From NCBI GenBank assembly GCA_017746715.1, contig JAGHZQ010000090.1:1-39760 (forward strand): a DNA stretch of 39,760 nt. The letters run 5' to 3'. Each line of letters opens with the position of its first letter. The stretch's first letter is position 1. Below the pieces are notes generated by a model. It saw only the letters and a list, made by a program, of their open reading frames with translations. It was not told where the DNA came from and ran no database searches. Source of the DNA: Cyanobacteria bacterium SBLK. GTDB taxonomy: Bacteria; Cyanobacteriota; Cyanobacteriia; Cyanobacteriales; Spirulinaceae. Positions 15,938 through 24,122 of this stretch are shown here, in pieces. Both the position numbers and the translations under genes were made by a program.

Positions 15938-15965
15938 GTTGGGTTGCGCGATCGCGTAACCCAAC
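15938..15965. repeat. 28-bp near-perfect palindrome between two tube genes
   Basis: GTTGGGTT at 15938-15945 and AACCCAAC at 15958-15965 flank a GCGATCGC-centred core; only one central pair is imperfect. Such GGGTT-type palindromes are common interspersed elements in cyanobacteria. A T-run at 15971-15976 follows on the plus strand only, so it is not an obvious terminator for the minus-strand operon, but it could block exonucleases or attenuate transcription between the tube genes. Confidence 0.6.
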
Positions 15966-16095
15966 AAACATTTTTTAACGAGAATAAACACAGAAAAACA
16001 ATTCAAGAAGCGCGAAACACAGTAGATAAAAATAATAACGAAGCCAGCGAAAACAATAATAAAAAAAGCGCGATTTTCGGTTTGTCCAGATCGGG

Positions 16096-16560
16096 TTATT
16101 GAACTCGTTTGATGCCCTCGTGAACGAGCTCGAGAGATTCATTCGCCATATTAGAATCTCCAGCCGTAAACGTGGGTCCTTCGTACTTGCAAGGATATGC
16201 CTGCACGATTTCCCAGCGTGCTTTCATCGAGCCAGCTTGATCGTAAGCACTCACCGATGCTGCTTTACGATTTGACGACCAATTCGACTTTCCCGCATCA
16301 TTGGTATTGCAATTTTTATACCATTCATACAAATCCTTGTCCGTTGTTGCCACCAATTTAACGGAAACGTGGGTAAACTTTTCGCTGGTCGGGGTTGCTT
16401 GACGGGTTTTTGCACCGCCTTTCCCGGAACCAAAAACGCCCCCATCTCCAGCCGGTGGGGACTCTACCGATAACCCGGAAACCTCGAGAATTTGCTTCTC
16501 GGAAACCCCATCTGCTTCAAAATAAAAGCGACAACCCGTTAGTAATTCAGCCTCAGCCAT
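16096..16560 (-). CDS. eCIS major inner tube protein (Afp1/Pvc1, phage gp19 family)
   Basis: A 154-residue tail-tube protein: TGCRFYFEADGVSEKQILEV at the N-terminus, FTHVSVKLVATTDKDLYEWY in the middle, ARWEIVQAYPCKYEGPTF and a closing ESLELVHEGIKRVQ. It stacks as hexameric rings to form the lumen of the contractile particle. It is the first gene after the sheath (38-base gap), the position of the major tube gene in Afp/PVC and in contractile phages. A Gly-rich loop (AGDGGVFGSGKGGAK) is unusually long and may face the lumen or sheath. The start follows AGGAG at a good distance. Confidence 0.92.
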   Translation of the reverse strand: MAEAELLTGCRFYFEADGVSEKQILEVSGLSVESPPAGDGGVFGSGKGGAKTRQATPTSEKFTHVSVKLVATTDKDLYEWYKNCNTNDAGKSNWSSNRKAASVSAYDQAGSMKARWEIVQAYPCKYEGPTFTAGDSNMANESLELVHEGIKRVQ

Positions 16561-16598
16561 CGTGATACTCCTTTGGGAAATAATTAAACCAAACTAAT

Positions 16599-18392
16599 CT
16601 AGCGATCCTCATTGGGGGACCATTGACTGATGCGGAAAATAATAAATTCCGCCGGACGCACCGGGCAAACGCCAACCTCAACGTACAAGCGACCCAAAAT
16701 CATCGTTTCTGGGGGATTTAATTCCTCATTACATTTAACATAAAAAGCCTGCTCGGGAGAAGAGCCAAATAATGCCCCATCTCGCCAAATGCGTTCGAGA
16801 AAGTTGCTCACCGTGCGGGTCACTCTCGCCCACAAATCTTCATCATTGGGTTCAAAAACCGCCCATTGGGTGCCGTCTTGAATCGATCGCTCGATATAGC
16901 TCATCAACCGACGCACGCTGATATAACGCCATTCTGTCATCTCTTTTTCCACCAATGTCCTCGCCCCCCAAATGCGAATGCCGCGATCGGGGAATTTGCG
17001 AATGCAATTAATCCCCTTGGGATTCAATAATTCTTGTTCCCGGAAATTGGTGTTATAGGCGAGACTGACGACCCCTCGGGGGGTAACATTGGCCGGGGCT
17101 TTATGAACGCCGCGAGTTTCATCGGTATTGCACCACACTCCCATCATGTGACCGCAAGGCGGCACAAAAATTCCCGCGCCATTGGCTCTAGGGTTGGGAA
17201 CTTTAATCCAAGGGTAGTAGATGGCCGCAAACATGGAACGGCGACCCCAATCTTTTAACCATTGAGCGACATCTTCGGGTTTGCTTTGTTCTGGGGAAAC
17301 GGCGAGAGTCGTCTCGGGATCGATCGGAGTTTTAACTGGAGGGGGATCGAGAACCACCATGCGATAGGTAGATTGTTCGCAGTTGGTAATCATCACCTCC
17401 ATAATGCCGTGAACCTGCTCGAGAGTTAGCATTCGACTTTGGTAAGCCAACATGAGATCCGGACAAGCGACGGTAGAAATCTCATCAATTTCAAAGAGTC
17501 CTTGCACTCCCGTCCGTCTCTTTGGATTGCCGTACATTTTGGGATAGAGTTTTTTGGTCGGATAAACTTCTAAAGGCGGAACTACCTCATAAGATCCATT
17601 TGCCGGTCGTCGCGACAATGGCGAACCTTTGGCGTTTCCTGCTAATCCGGAAATATCGTTCGCCTCGATAAAGGCCGATTTTTCCAAGGCTTCCACCACA
17701 TAAGTTCCCTCGCTGGGGTTTTTCGCCATAGAAAGATGGCGATAGGGCGTAACCTTTTTGGTTTTTCCGGGGTATTCGGGATCGGGAATTTCCTTAAAAT
17801 CGAGAATTTCCCCATTTTGCTCGATGACGATTTTAAAATACTCCCCCGTATCGAAAGGTTCGTCATCATCATCGATTTGGGTTGGATCGGGAGTATCTGG
17901 TTCGACGATGACTTGAATGCGATCGCGCGAGATCTCTCTTGAAGGGGATGCCAAACTATCGGCTTTTGCCAAAGCTCCATTTTGCGATGAAGCAGAAGCA
18001 CTCTTAAACTTAAACTCCAAACAAGCACGCCGTCCCGCCGTTGTCGCTCGGGTGGGAATGGCTTTTGGTTTGGGGTTATCCGAGGTGGGTAACTGAGTGC
18101 CGATACTCACGACCCAACATCGTCCGCCACCATTTTCAAACCATCCTCGCACCGCAAAAGGCAGATAGGCACCAAAATCCGTAAACCCATCAGAATCAAT
18201 CTTTCCAAAGGATTCCACATATTGATTCCAATCCGTAATTAGTTTAGGTTCAAAGAGTCGAGCATCGCCGCGCACATCCTCGGTAAAACCGACAAAACCC
18301 GCGACGCTCATATTCACTCCTTCAATGGGGCGACTGCCTCGGTTCATTTCCTCGACATAAACCCCAGGAGCGGAATAATCTAAACGAGCCAT
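16599..18392 (-). CDS. eCIS contractile sheath protein (Afp2-4 / phage tail sheath family)
   Basis: The 597-residue protein has the sheath signatures at both ends: SAPGVYVEEMNRGSRPIEGV and SVAGFVGFTEDVRGD near the N-terminus, and MSYIERSIQDGTQWAVFEPN plus LYVEVGVCPVRPAEFIIFRI at the C-terminus, the conserved region that makes the inter-subunit handshake. The large middle part (about 110-300) is an insertion typical of outer decorative domains, here acidic and Ser/Pro-rich. It is the promoter-proximal gene of the minus-strand operon. Only one sheath gene is present, whereas Afp has three. It assembles in the cytoplasm around the tube. Confidence 0.95.
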   Translation of the reverse strand: MARLDYSAPGVYVEEMNRGSRPIEGVNMSVAGFVGFTEDVRGDARLFEPKLITDWNQYVESFGKIDSDGFTDFGAYLPFAVRGWFENGGGRCWVVSIGTQLPTSDNPKPKAIPTRATTAGRRACLEFKFKSASASSQNGALAKADSLASPSREISRDRIQVIVEPDTPDPTQIDDDDEPFDTGEYFKIVIEQNGEILDFKEIPDPEYPGKTKKVTPYRHLSMAKNPSEGTYVVEALEKSAFIEANDISGLAGNAKGSPLSRRPANGSYEVVPPLEVYPTKKLYPKMYGNPKRRTGVQGLFEIDEISTVACPDLMLAYQSRMLTLEQVHGIMEVMITNCEQSTYRMVVLDPPPVKTPIDPETTLAVSPEQSKPEDVAQWLKDWGRRSMFAAIYYPWIKVPNPRANGAGIFVPPCGHMMGVWCNTDETRGVHKAPANVTPRGVVSLAYNTNFREQELLNPKGINCIRKFPDRGIRIWGARTLVEKEMTEWRYISVRRLMSYIERSIQDGTQWAVFEPNDEDLWARVTRTVSNFLERIWRDGALFGSSPEQAFYVKCNEELNPPETMILGRLYVEVGVCPVRPAEFIIFRISQWSPNEDR

Positions 18393-18512
18393 AATAGCAA
18401 TGTTAGTTTGAGTTGCTTACTAGGCTACATCATATCCCAATCTCCTGAAAAGTTGCCCTCGCAATTCACTTAATTTTTTGTTACTTTTCTTTATTTTCAA
18501 CTGTCAAACACC
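18393..18512. promoter_or_regulatory. Divergent promoter region between sheath and cap genes
   Basis: The 120-base AT-rich gap separates two divergent start codons, so promoters for both the minus-strand eCIS operon and the plus-strand cap gene must lie here or further into the genes. I see no consensus -35/-10 pair clear enough to place. Shared control of both transcripts from this gap is an inference from the arrangement. Confidence 0.4.
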
Positions 18513-19787
18513 ATGAGCAATCATCTCGCTATTGCAACTGTTACTGCCGTCCTGCGAAAAATTTTGCAAGAGGAAATTCGCGAAGATTTACCCAGTGCAA
18601 CAGTAACGACAGCCAGACCTCATGTTGCAAGTGGCGGGACTCCGAAGGCAGGAATTAATATTTATTTGTATCAAGCAACTCCCAACCCCGCATGGCGCAA
18701 TGCCGATTTAAGAACTCGCCGTCCCAAAGGCGATCTCATCAAACACGGACAGGCTGGGTTAGATTTGCATTATCTACTCACATTTTATGGTAACGAATTG
18801 GAATTAGAACCGCAACGATTATTAGGCAGTACGGTACGTGCTTTAGTGGATCGTCCTATCATTACACCAGATATGATTCGCACCACTTTATCGGGTTCGA
18901 GTTGGTCTTTTTTGCGAAATTCCACCCTCGCCGAACAGGTACAATTGGTGAAGTTTATCCCTGCAATGATGACGGCGGAAGAACTGTCCCGCATCTGGTC
19001 GATTTTTTTTCAAATTCCCTATTCTTTATCCTTTGCCTATCAAGCAACAGCGATTTTAATTCAAGGAGAAAAAGCTGGGAAAGCGGCGTTACCCGTGCGG
19101 ACTCCTCAATTTGGGATTGCCGTTTCTCGTCCGATTATCGAGACTGTTGAATCTTTCGATCGCAAAAATCCGACGATCTTTGCCAATAGTCAGATTAAGA
19201 TTTTGGGTCGAGAGTTTCGCGGCGATCGCCTTTCCGTACAAATTGGCAATGCTTCTTTAACCCCCGATCGCGTTGAAGATACAGAAATTCACCTGCAACT
19301 CTCCCCCCATGCCAAACAGTTGCGATCGGGGGTACAAAGTTTGCAAATTATCGCCGATAGTACCATCGTCCCCGAACAAATAGATCCCACAACGAATAAA
19401 ACTCTTCCGCCCAAAACTTCTCGGGGATTTTCCAATACTTGTCCGATGATTCTCTGTCCTCAAATTGAAGGAGAACCGAGAATAGAACGGGAAGGATCTG
19501 ATCAGGAGGATGAGGATTTTTTAACGGCAATTGTTAACGTTAATATTTTGGTGGGTTTGGAACAACAAGTATTTTTATTACTCAATCGGATTGAAGATGG
19601 GACGAGTACGATTTTGCGATCGCAGCGACGCGATCGCGACACTTACGAACTCCATTTTCGCCTTCGCAATCTCGATCCCGGTAATTATTTAATCCGCGTA
19701 CAAATTGATGGTGCAGAAAGTCCTTTAACTTCCAATTCTCAAGGCTATTCTGGACCGAGTTTGATTTTAGAAAACAATGAAGTATGA
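18513..19787 (+). CDS. eCIS cap / tail terminator protein, Afp16-Pvc16 type (DUF4255)
   Basis: The 424-residue protein opens with NHLAIATVTAVLRKILQEEI and PKAGINIYLYQATPNPAWRN, the signature of DUF4255, and continues with LDLHYLLTFYGNELELEPQ and GSTVRALVDRPIIT. These features define the Afp16/Pvc16 cap that ends the sheath and tube and fixes particle length. Residues about 195-300 look like an Ig/IPT-type beta domain (AVSRPIIETVESF, SGVQSLQIIADST), an extension also found in other DUF4255 proteins. It is transcribed away from the sheath operon, an uncommon position for the cap gene. Confidence 0.9.
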   Translation: MSNHLAIATVTAVLRKILQEEIREDLPSATVTTARPHVASGGTPKAGINIYLYQATPNPAWRNADLRTRRPKGDLIKHGQAGLDLHYLLTFYGNELELEPQRLLGSTVRALVDRPIITPDMIRTTLSGSSWSFLRNSTLAEQVQLVKFIPAMMTAEELSRIWSIFFQIPYSLSFAYQATAILIQGEKAGKAALPVRTPQFGIAVSRPIIETVESFDRKNPTIFANSQIKILGREFRGDRLSVQIGNASLTPDRVEDTEIHLQLSPHAKQLRSGVQSLQIIADSTIVPEQIDPTTNKTLPPKTSRGFSNTCPMILCPQIEGEPRIEREGSDQEDEDFLTAIVNVNILVGLEQQVFLLLNRIEDGTSTILRSQRRDRDTYELHFRLRNLDPGNYLIRVQIDGAESPLTSNSQGYSGPSLILENNEV

Positions 19788-19834
19788 AGATTGTGGTATA
19801 ATGCGATCGCACGAGTTGGAAGAACGAAAATATT

Positions 19835-19903
19835 GTGGCTAAAGATATTTTCCATCGCTTTCGAAATCTTGCCAGACATAGTTTTTTCTCTGAAATTCAG
19901 TAG
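19835..19903 (+). pseudogene. Possible XisH-type N-terminal remnant
   Basis: A GTG-started frame of 22 codons begins VAKDIFHRFRNLARHSF. The AKDIFH opening is like that of XisH proteins (fdxN-element excision controlling factors). A TATAAT box at 19797-19802 lies upstream. A related sequence, CATAATGCGATC, recurs at 19915-19926, so 18-base near-repeats (19794-19811 and 19912-19929) flank the fragment. It is far too short to work. The match is only six to seven residues, so the assignment is tentative. Confidence 0.3.
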
Positions 19904-19929
19904 GGTTGTTGTAGCATAATGCGATCTCA

Positions 19930-20604
19930 TTAATTAAAAGAAAGAAAAAATCGTTTTAATAATTGTTTTTGAGGATAATTCAATCGAATATGGGGTCGAA
20001 GATTCGAGATAAGGTCTTCGGCTTCTTCGATTGTGTTCGCTTTACCTTTAGCTTTTAGCAAAGCTACCATAACCATTGCAGAACGTCCGTGTCCGAGAGC
20101 ACAATGAATATAGATATTGCCTTTCTGCGATGAGAGATTGTGTATGAAGGTGTTAAAAATGCGATCGCGAGGAATAAAACCATCTAAAATCGGAACGCAA
20201 ATATAATGTCTTCCCGATCGAATGTCTCTAGGTTCTGAAAATTCAGCCGTGAGATCGACCACTAAATCAATATTGTTTGGTAATTCTTTAGCTGATGATA
20301 TTCTGCGCCCCAGCCAGATTCCGGGAATGATTTCAGTACAAGCCTCTTCCTGACTTAAAAATGTTTGCATTCGCCAAATCATCCAAGTGAATAGGAAATA
20401 GGGCATTAAAAAAATGAGGTGAACGATCGCAATTTGACCGCGCGATCGCTTTCCCAACATTTGAGCACCCAATCCCAGATAAGAACTCCCTACCCAAAGA
20501 AAATCTAAACTCAACCAAATTAACAGCCATTGCAGATCGGGAAATTGTTCAATACTGAGGCTGAGAACAAGACCTAAAGTAAAAAAGAGAAGTCCATATT
20601 TCAT
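19930..20604 (-). CDS. Membrane-anchored dual-specificity-type protein phosphatase
   Basis: This is a 224-residue protein. The N-terminal ~85 residues form about three membrane helices (GLLFFTLGLVLSLSI, WLLIWLSLDFLWVGSSYLGL and VHLIFLMPYFLFTWMIW). The C-terminal domain has the cysteine phosphatase signature HCALGHGRSA (C-x5-R, about 176-185), preceded by the VDLTAEF strand with its general-acid-region aspartates. The fold is that of dual-specificity phosphatases facing the cytoplasm. The active-site Cys and Arg are intact. It dephosphorylates Ser/Thr/Tyr proteins or possibly phosphoinositol-like substrates. The gene lies between the eCIS cap and a metabolic operon and has no evident partner. 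Confidence 0.85.
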   Translation of the reverse strand: MKYGLLFFTLGLVLSLSIEQFPDLQWLLIWLSLDFLWVGSSYLGLGAQMLGKRSRGQIAIVHLIFLMPYFLFTWMIWRMQTFLSQEEACTEIIPGIWLGRRISSAKELPNNIDLVVDLTAEFSEPRDIRSGRHYICVPILDGFIPRDRIFNTFIHNLSSQKGNIYIHCALGHGRSAMVMVALLKAKGKANTIEEAEDLISNLRPHIRLNYPQKQLLKRFFLSFN

Positions 20605-20703
20605 TACCTACAGAACTAGAAAAGTTTATAGCGTTTACTCTCAAATTGAGCGATCTCCCTAAAAATCAGGGGGCAACCTTGACTAAATTGCCCCCCAATT
20701 CAA

Positions 20704-22353
20704 CTAAACATGACAACTCATATCCTTCGACTGCTGCGAGAACTTGAGATTCTCCTTATAATCTACCGGACAATCAATCACCGCCGGAACATCTTGTTCT
20801 AACGCAGTTTTCAAAGTCGGAATTAAATCCTCTGCTGACTTGACCCGATAACCCTTTAATCCCATACTTTCCGCAAGGCGAACAAAATCGGGATTGGTGA
20901 AATCGATAAACGCCGACTCGCCAAATTGATTGATCTGTTTCCACTCGATCAACCCATAGCCATTATCATTGAAAATCAAGGTGACAAAAGGCGTTTTCAC
21001 CCGCAAAGCCGTCTCTAATTCCTGACAGTTCATCATAAAACCGCCATCCCCCGTTACCGCTACAACCTTGCGAGAAGGATGAACTAATTTTGCTGCCAAC
21101 GCTCCCGGAATGGCAATTCCCATCGCTGCAAACCCATTAGAAATAATGCAAGTATTGGGCCGATCGCAGTGATAGTGACGCGCCATCCACATTTTATGCG
21201 CCCCCACATCAGAAATCACGATATCTTCAGGACCCATCACCTGTCGCAAATCGTAAATAATCTTTTGCGGTTTGATGGGGAAGCCGTCATCATTGGCATA
21301 TTGTTCGTAATCTTCACGAATATCAGCGCGAATTTCCGATGCACCCGTGGCGGGTTTGCCCTCGCGATCGGCCCGTTTGGTAATCTCATAAAGAGAATCG
21401 GAAATATCCCCTACCACTTCCACGCTAGGAATATAACTGCTGTCAATTTCTGCTGAATTTACACCGATGTGAATGATGGGAATTTGACCTTCGGGATTCC
21501 ATTTTTTGGGGGAATATTCGATTAAATCGTAACCCACTGCAATGACTAAATCGGTTTTATCAAAAGCACAACTCACTAGATCTCGCTGTTGTAACCCAAA
21601 CGTCCATAAAGCAAGAGGGTGAGTATAAGGAATTGCTCCTTTACCCATAAATGTATTGACAACCGGGATATTTAAACGGGTCGCAAATTCTGTCAGGGCT
21701 TCGCTGGCATGGGCGCGAATCGCTCCATTTCCGACAAGAATGAGAGGATTTTTCGCTTTTGAGATTTTTTCTGCCGCTTTATTAAAACTGCGGAAAGAAG
21801 CGTAAATGGCTTCTTTTCCATTCGTATTTAAAGTCACTTCCCGACCGGCAGGCATGGCCGCAATATTTTCCGGCAGATCGATATGAACCGCTCCCGGTTT
21901 TTCTTGTTGGGCAATTTTAAACGCCTTGCGAATGATTTCCGGCGTATTGGTGGGACGAACGATTTGAGTGTTCCATTTAGTCACGGGATCGAACATGGAC
22001 ACCAAATCCAAATATTGGTGAGATTCGATGTGCATGCGATCGGTTCCTACTTGTCCGGTAATGGCAATTAAAGGCGCGCCGTCGAGGTTGGCATCGGCCA
22101 CCCCCGTCATTAAATTCGTCGCCCCGGGACCGAGGGTAGACAGGCAAACTCCTGCTTTTCCCGTCAAGCGTCCGTAGACATCTGCCATGAATGCCGCCCC
22201 TTGTTCGTGACGGGTGGTAATAAATTGAATGGAAGAGCTTTTTAAGGCTTGCAAAACGTGCAAGTTTTCTTCCCCCGGAAGTCCGAAAACGTATTCGACT
22301 CCCTCATTTTCCAAACAGCGAACTAGAAGTTCGGCAGTGTTTAATTCTCCCAC
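20704..22353 (-). CDS. 2-oxoglutarate decarboxylase (acetolactate-synthase-like ThDP enzyme)
   Basis: The 549 residues have the three-domain ThDP layout of the acetolactate synthase family: N-terminal GLPGEENLHVL and the catalytic Glu in RHEQGAAFMADVYGRL, then LSTLGPGATNLM and the central domain. The ThDP-binding GDGGFMMNCQEL with NDNGYGLIEW (about 430-465) is C-terminal. The upstream partner 22468-23832 is a succinic semialdehyde dehydrogenase. This exact pair is known in Synechococcus PCC 7002 to convert 2-oxoglutarate to succinate, closing the cyanobacterial TCA cycle. Sequence alone fits AlsS as well; the neighbour decides. The start is GTG at 22353, since GELNTAELLVRC opens the conserved domain. 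The 114-base gap suggests co-transcription. Confidence 0.82.
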   Translation of the reverse strand: MGELNTAELLVRCLENEGVEYVFGLPGEENLHVLQALKSSSIQFITTRHEQGAAFMADVYGRLTGKAGVCLSTLGPGATNLMTGVADANLDGAPLIAITGQVGTDRMHIESHQYLDLVSMFDPVTKWNTQIVRPTNTPEIIRKAFKIAQQEKPGAVHIDLPENIAAMPAGREVTLNTNGKEAIYASFRSFNKAAEKISKAKNPLILVGNGAIRAHASEALTEFATRLNIPVVNTFMGKGAIPYTHPLALWTFGLQQRDLVSCAFDKTDLVIAVGYDLIEYSPKKWNPEGQIPIIHIGVNSAEIDSSYIPSVEVVGDISDSLYEITKRADREGKPATGASEIRADIREDYEQYANDDGFPIKPQKIIYDLRQVMGPEDIVISDVGAHKMWMARHYHCDRPNTCIISNGFAAMGIAIPGALAAKLVHPSRKVVAVTGDGGFMMNCQELETALRVKTPFVTLIFNDNGYGLIEWKQINQFGESAFIDFTNPDFVRLAESMGLKGYRVKSAEDLIPTLKTALEQDVPAVIDCPVDYKENLKFSQQSKDMSCHV

Positions 22354-22467
22354 GATCCTTAAATCCCCTCTGAAAAGATTTTGTTTGTTATGGGTTGTTT
22401 TTCGTTCGTTACTTGTTATTAAGGTATTGGCATTGCGATCGCCAATAATACTTAACGTATAACAAAC

Positions 22468-23832
22468 TTATTTAATCCAGACTGTTTTGATATTGACAAA
22501 CTCGTGAATTCCCTGAATGCTCAACTCCCGACCGTATCCGGAGCGCTTGATCCCGCCAAAGGGCAGGCGCGGATCGGATTTCACCAAGCCGTTGATAAAG
22601 ACTGCACCCGCTTCAATCTCTTCGATCGCCCGATCGCGTTCTTCGTGATTATTAGTCCATACACTTGCACCTAATCCTAAAGGCGTAGCATTGGCCAAAG
22701 CGATCGCTTCATCAATATTTTTGACTCGAAAAAATAGGGCAACGGGTCCAAAAAATTCTTCGGTATCGGCAGGGGAGCCAGCGGGAATTTCCGTCAAAAT
22801 AGTCGGTGGATAAAAGTTTCCTTTTCCTTCTAAAGGTTTGCCTCCGATTAAAACTTTTGCCCCCATCTCAACACTTTTTTGCACCTGATCGGCGATCTCC
22901 TCGCACATGGAAGCCGTCGCCAAGGGACCGATATCCGTGTCTTCCGACAGGGGATCGCCGACTTTTAAGGTTTGGAATTGGGCAACGAGTTTTTTCTCGA
23001 ATTCATCGGCAATGCCTTCGCTCACAATAAACCGCTTGGCAGCAATACAAGATTGTCCGTTATTGAGCATCCTTGCTTTTGTTCCCGTTGCGACTGCCGC
23101 ATTGATGTCGGCACTATCGAGAACGATAAAGGGATCGCTGCCTCCCAATTCCAAGACGGTCTTTTTGATATATTTCCCAGCGGTCGATGCCAAACTCGCT
23201 CCGGCGGGTTCGCTTCCCGTTAAGGTTGCTGCTTGCACGCGATCGTCGGCGACAACAGATTCGACTTGGGATGCACCAATTAACAAGGTTTGAAAAGCTC
23301 CCTCTGGAAAACCCGCTTTTAAAATAATTTCTTCGATCGCGAGGGCGCATTGGGGGACGTTAGAGGCGTGTTTGAGCAAACCGACATTCCCCGCCATCAA
23401 TGCCGGTGCGGCGAAGCGAAACACCTGCCAGAAGGGGAAATTCCAAGGCATGACGGCGAGAACTATCCCCAAAGGCTGATAGCGCACGAAAGCGGAACTG
23501 CCATCGCTTTCCCCAGGCAAATCTTTGAGAAAATCGGCGGCATTATCGGCGTAATACCGACAAACGAGGGCACATTTTTTTGCTTCCGCGATCGCGCTTT
23601 GGATGGGTTTTCCCATTTCGAGGGTCATCATTTTTCCGTATGCTTCGGCGTTTTTTTCCAGCAGATCGGCAGCATTGCGCAACCACCCAGCGCGATCGAT
23701 CATTTTTGTTTTACGATAGCTGCCAAAGGCTGCACTCGCCTTGGCCAATTTGGTTTCGATTTCCTCTGCCGTTAGTGCTGTAAAGATTTTTAGGGTTTCG
23801 CCATTTGCTGGATTGATGGTTGCGATCGCCAT
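22468..23832 (-). CDS. gabD: Succinic semialdehyde dehydrogenase
   Basis: An NAD(P)+-dependent aldehyde dehydrogenase of 454 residues, the length of the short SSADH group. The catalytic Cys lies in NNGQSCIAAKRF (about 262-273) and the general-base Glu in VLELGGSDPF (about 226-235). The NAD(P)-binding region includes VMPWNFPFWQVFRF and LTGSEPAG, and the C-terminus ends PFGGIKRSGYGRELS. It oxidises succinic semialdehyde to succinate in the cytoplasm. It is the first gene of the pair with the 2-oxoglutarate decarboxylase and supplies the second step of the TCA bypass. GGGAGAGGAC directly before the ATG is a good ribosome-binding site. Confidence 0.92.
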   Translation of the reverse strand: MAIATINPANGETLKIFTALTAEEIETKLAKASAAFGSYRKTKMIDRAGWLRNAADLLEKNAEAYGKMMTLEMGKPIQSAIAEAKKCALVCRYYADNAADFLKDLPGESDGSSAFVRYQPLGIVLAVMPWNFPFWQVFRFAAPALMAGNVGLLKHASNVPQCALAIEEIILKAGFPEGAFQTLLIGASQVESVVADDRVQAATLTGSEPAGASLASTAGKYIKKTVLELGGSDPFIVLDSADINAAVATGTKARMLNNGQSCIAAKRFIVSEGIADEFEKKLVAQFQTLKVGDPLSEDTDIGPLATASMCEEIADQVQKSVEMGAKVLIGGKPLEGKGNFYPPTILTEIPAGSPADTEEFFGPVALFFRVKNIDEAIALANATPLGLGASVWTNNHEERDRAIEEIEAGAVFINGLVKSDPRLPFGGIKRSGYGRELSIQGIHEFVNIKTVWIK

Positions 23833-24122
23833 GTCCTCTCCCTATCCCGAGATGTAAAGGTTCTGATTTTATATCTAGTGTATTCTTCCTCATTTTCGGC
23901 AAACAAAATTTTGGTATATTTTTTAACAATTTTATATTTTCTTAATGTTACTTTTCTTAATTTATATTGACAAAATAAACAAATCATGAAATTTAAATGC
24001 TTTTTTTTATTATCGGGAATTGCACTAATGTGCTAGCACTTGCAGGGGGAGAAAGTTTCTTATTAGGATTAGCTGCAATATAATAAAGTAATATTACAGA
24101 GATTAAGGAGTGGGATTGGAAA

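Noticed and set aside
15903..15971. Extended N-terminus of tube paralogue 2
   Set aside because: The extra residues are encoded by palindromic spacer DNA and have no counterpart in the two other tube paralogues.
7157..18392. Type VI secretion system
   Set aside because: A single large phage-like sheath is present instead of the TssB/TssC pair, and no TssJLM membrane complex or ClpV is seen; the VgrG-like spike alone is not enough.
7157..19787. Prophage or phage-tail island
   Set aside because: There is no capsid, portal, terminase, lysis or integrase gene; the DUF4255 cap, the CIS-tube family hub protein and the multiple tube paralogues are eCIS markers.
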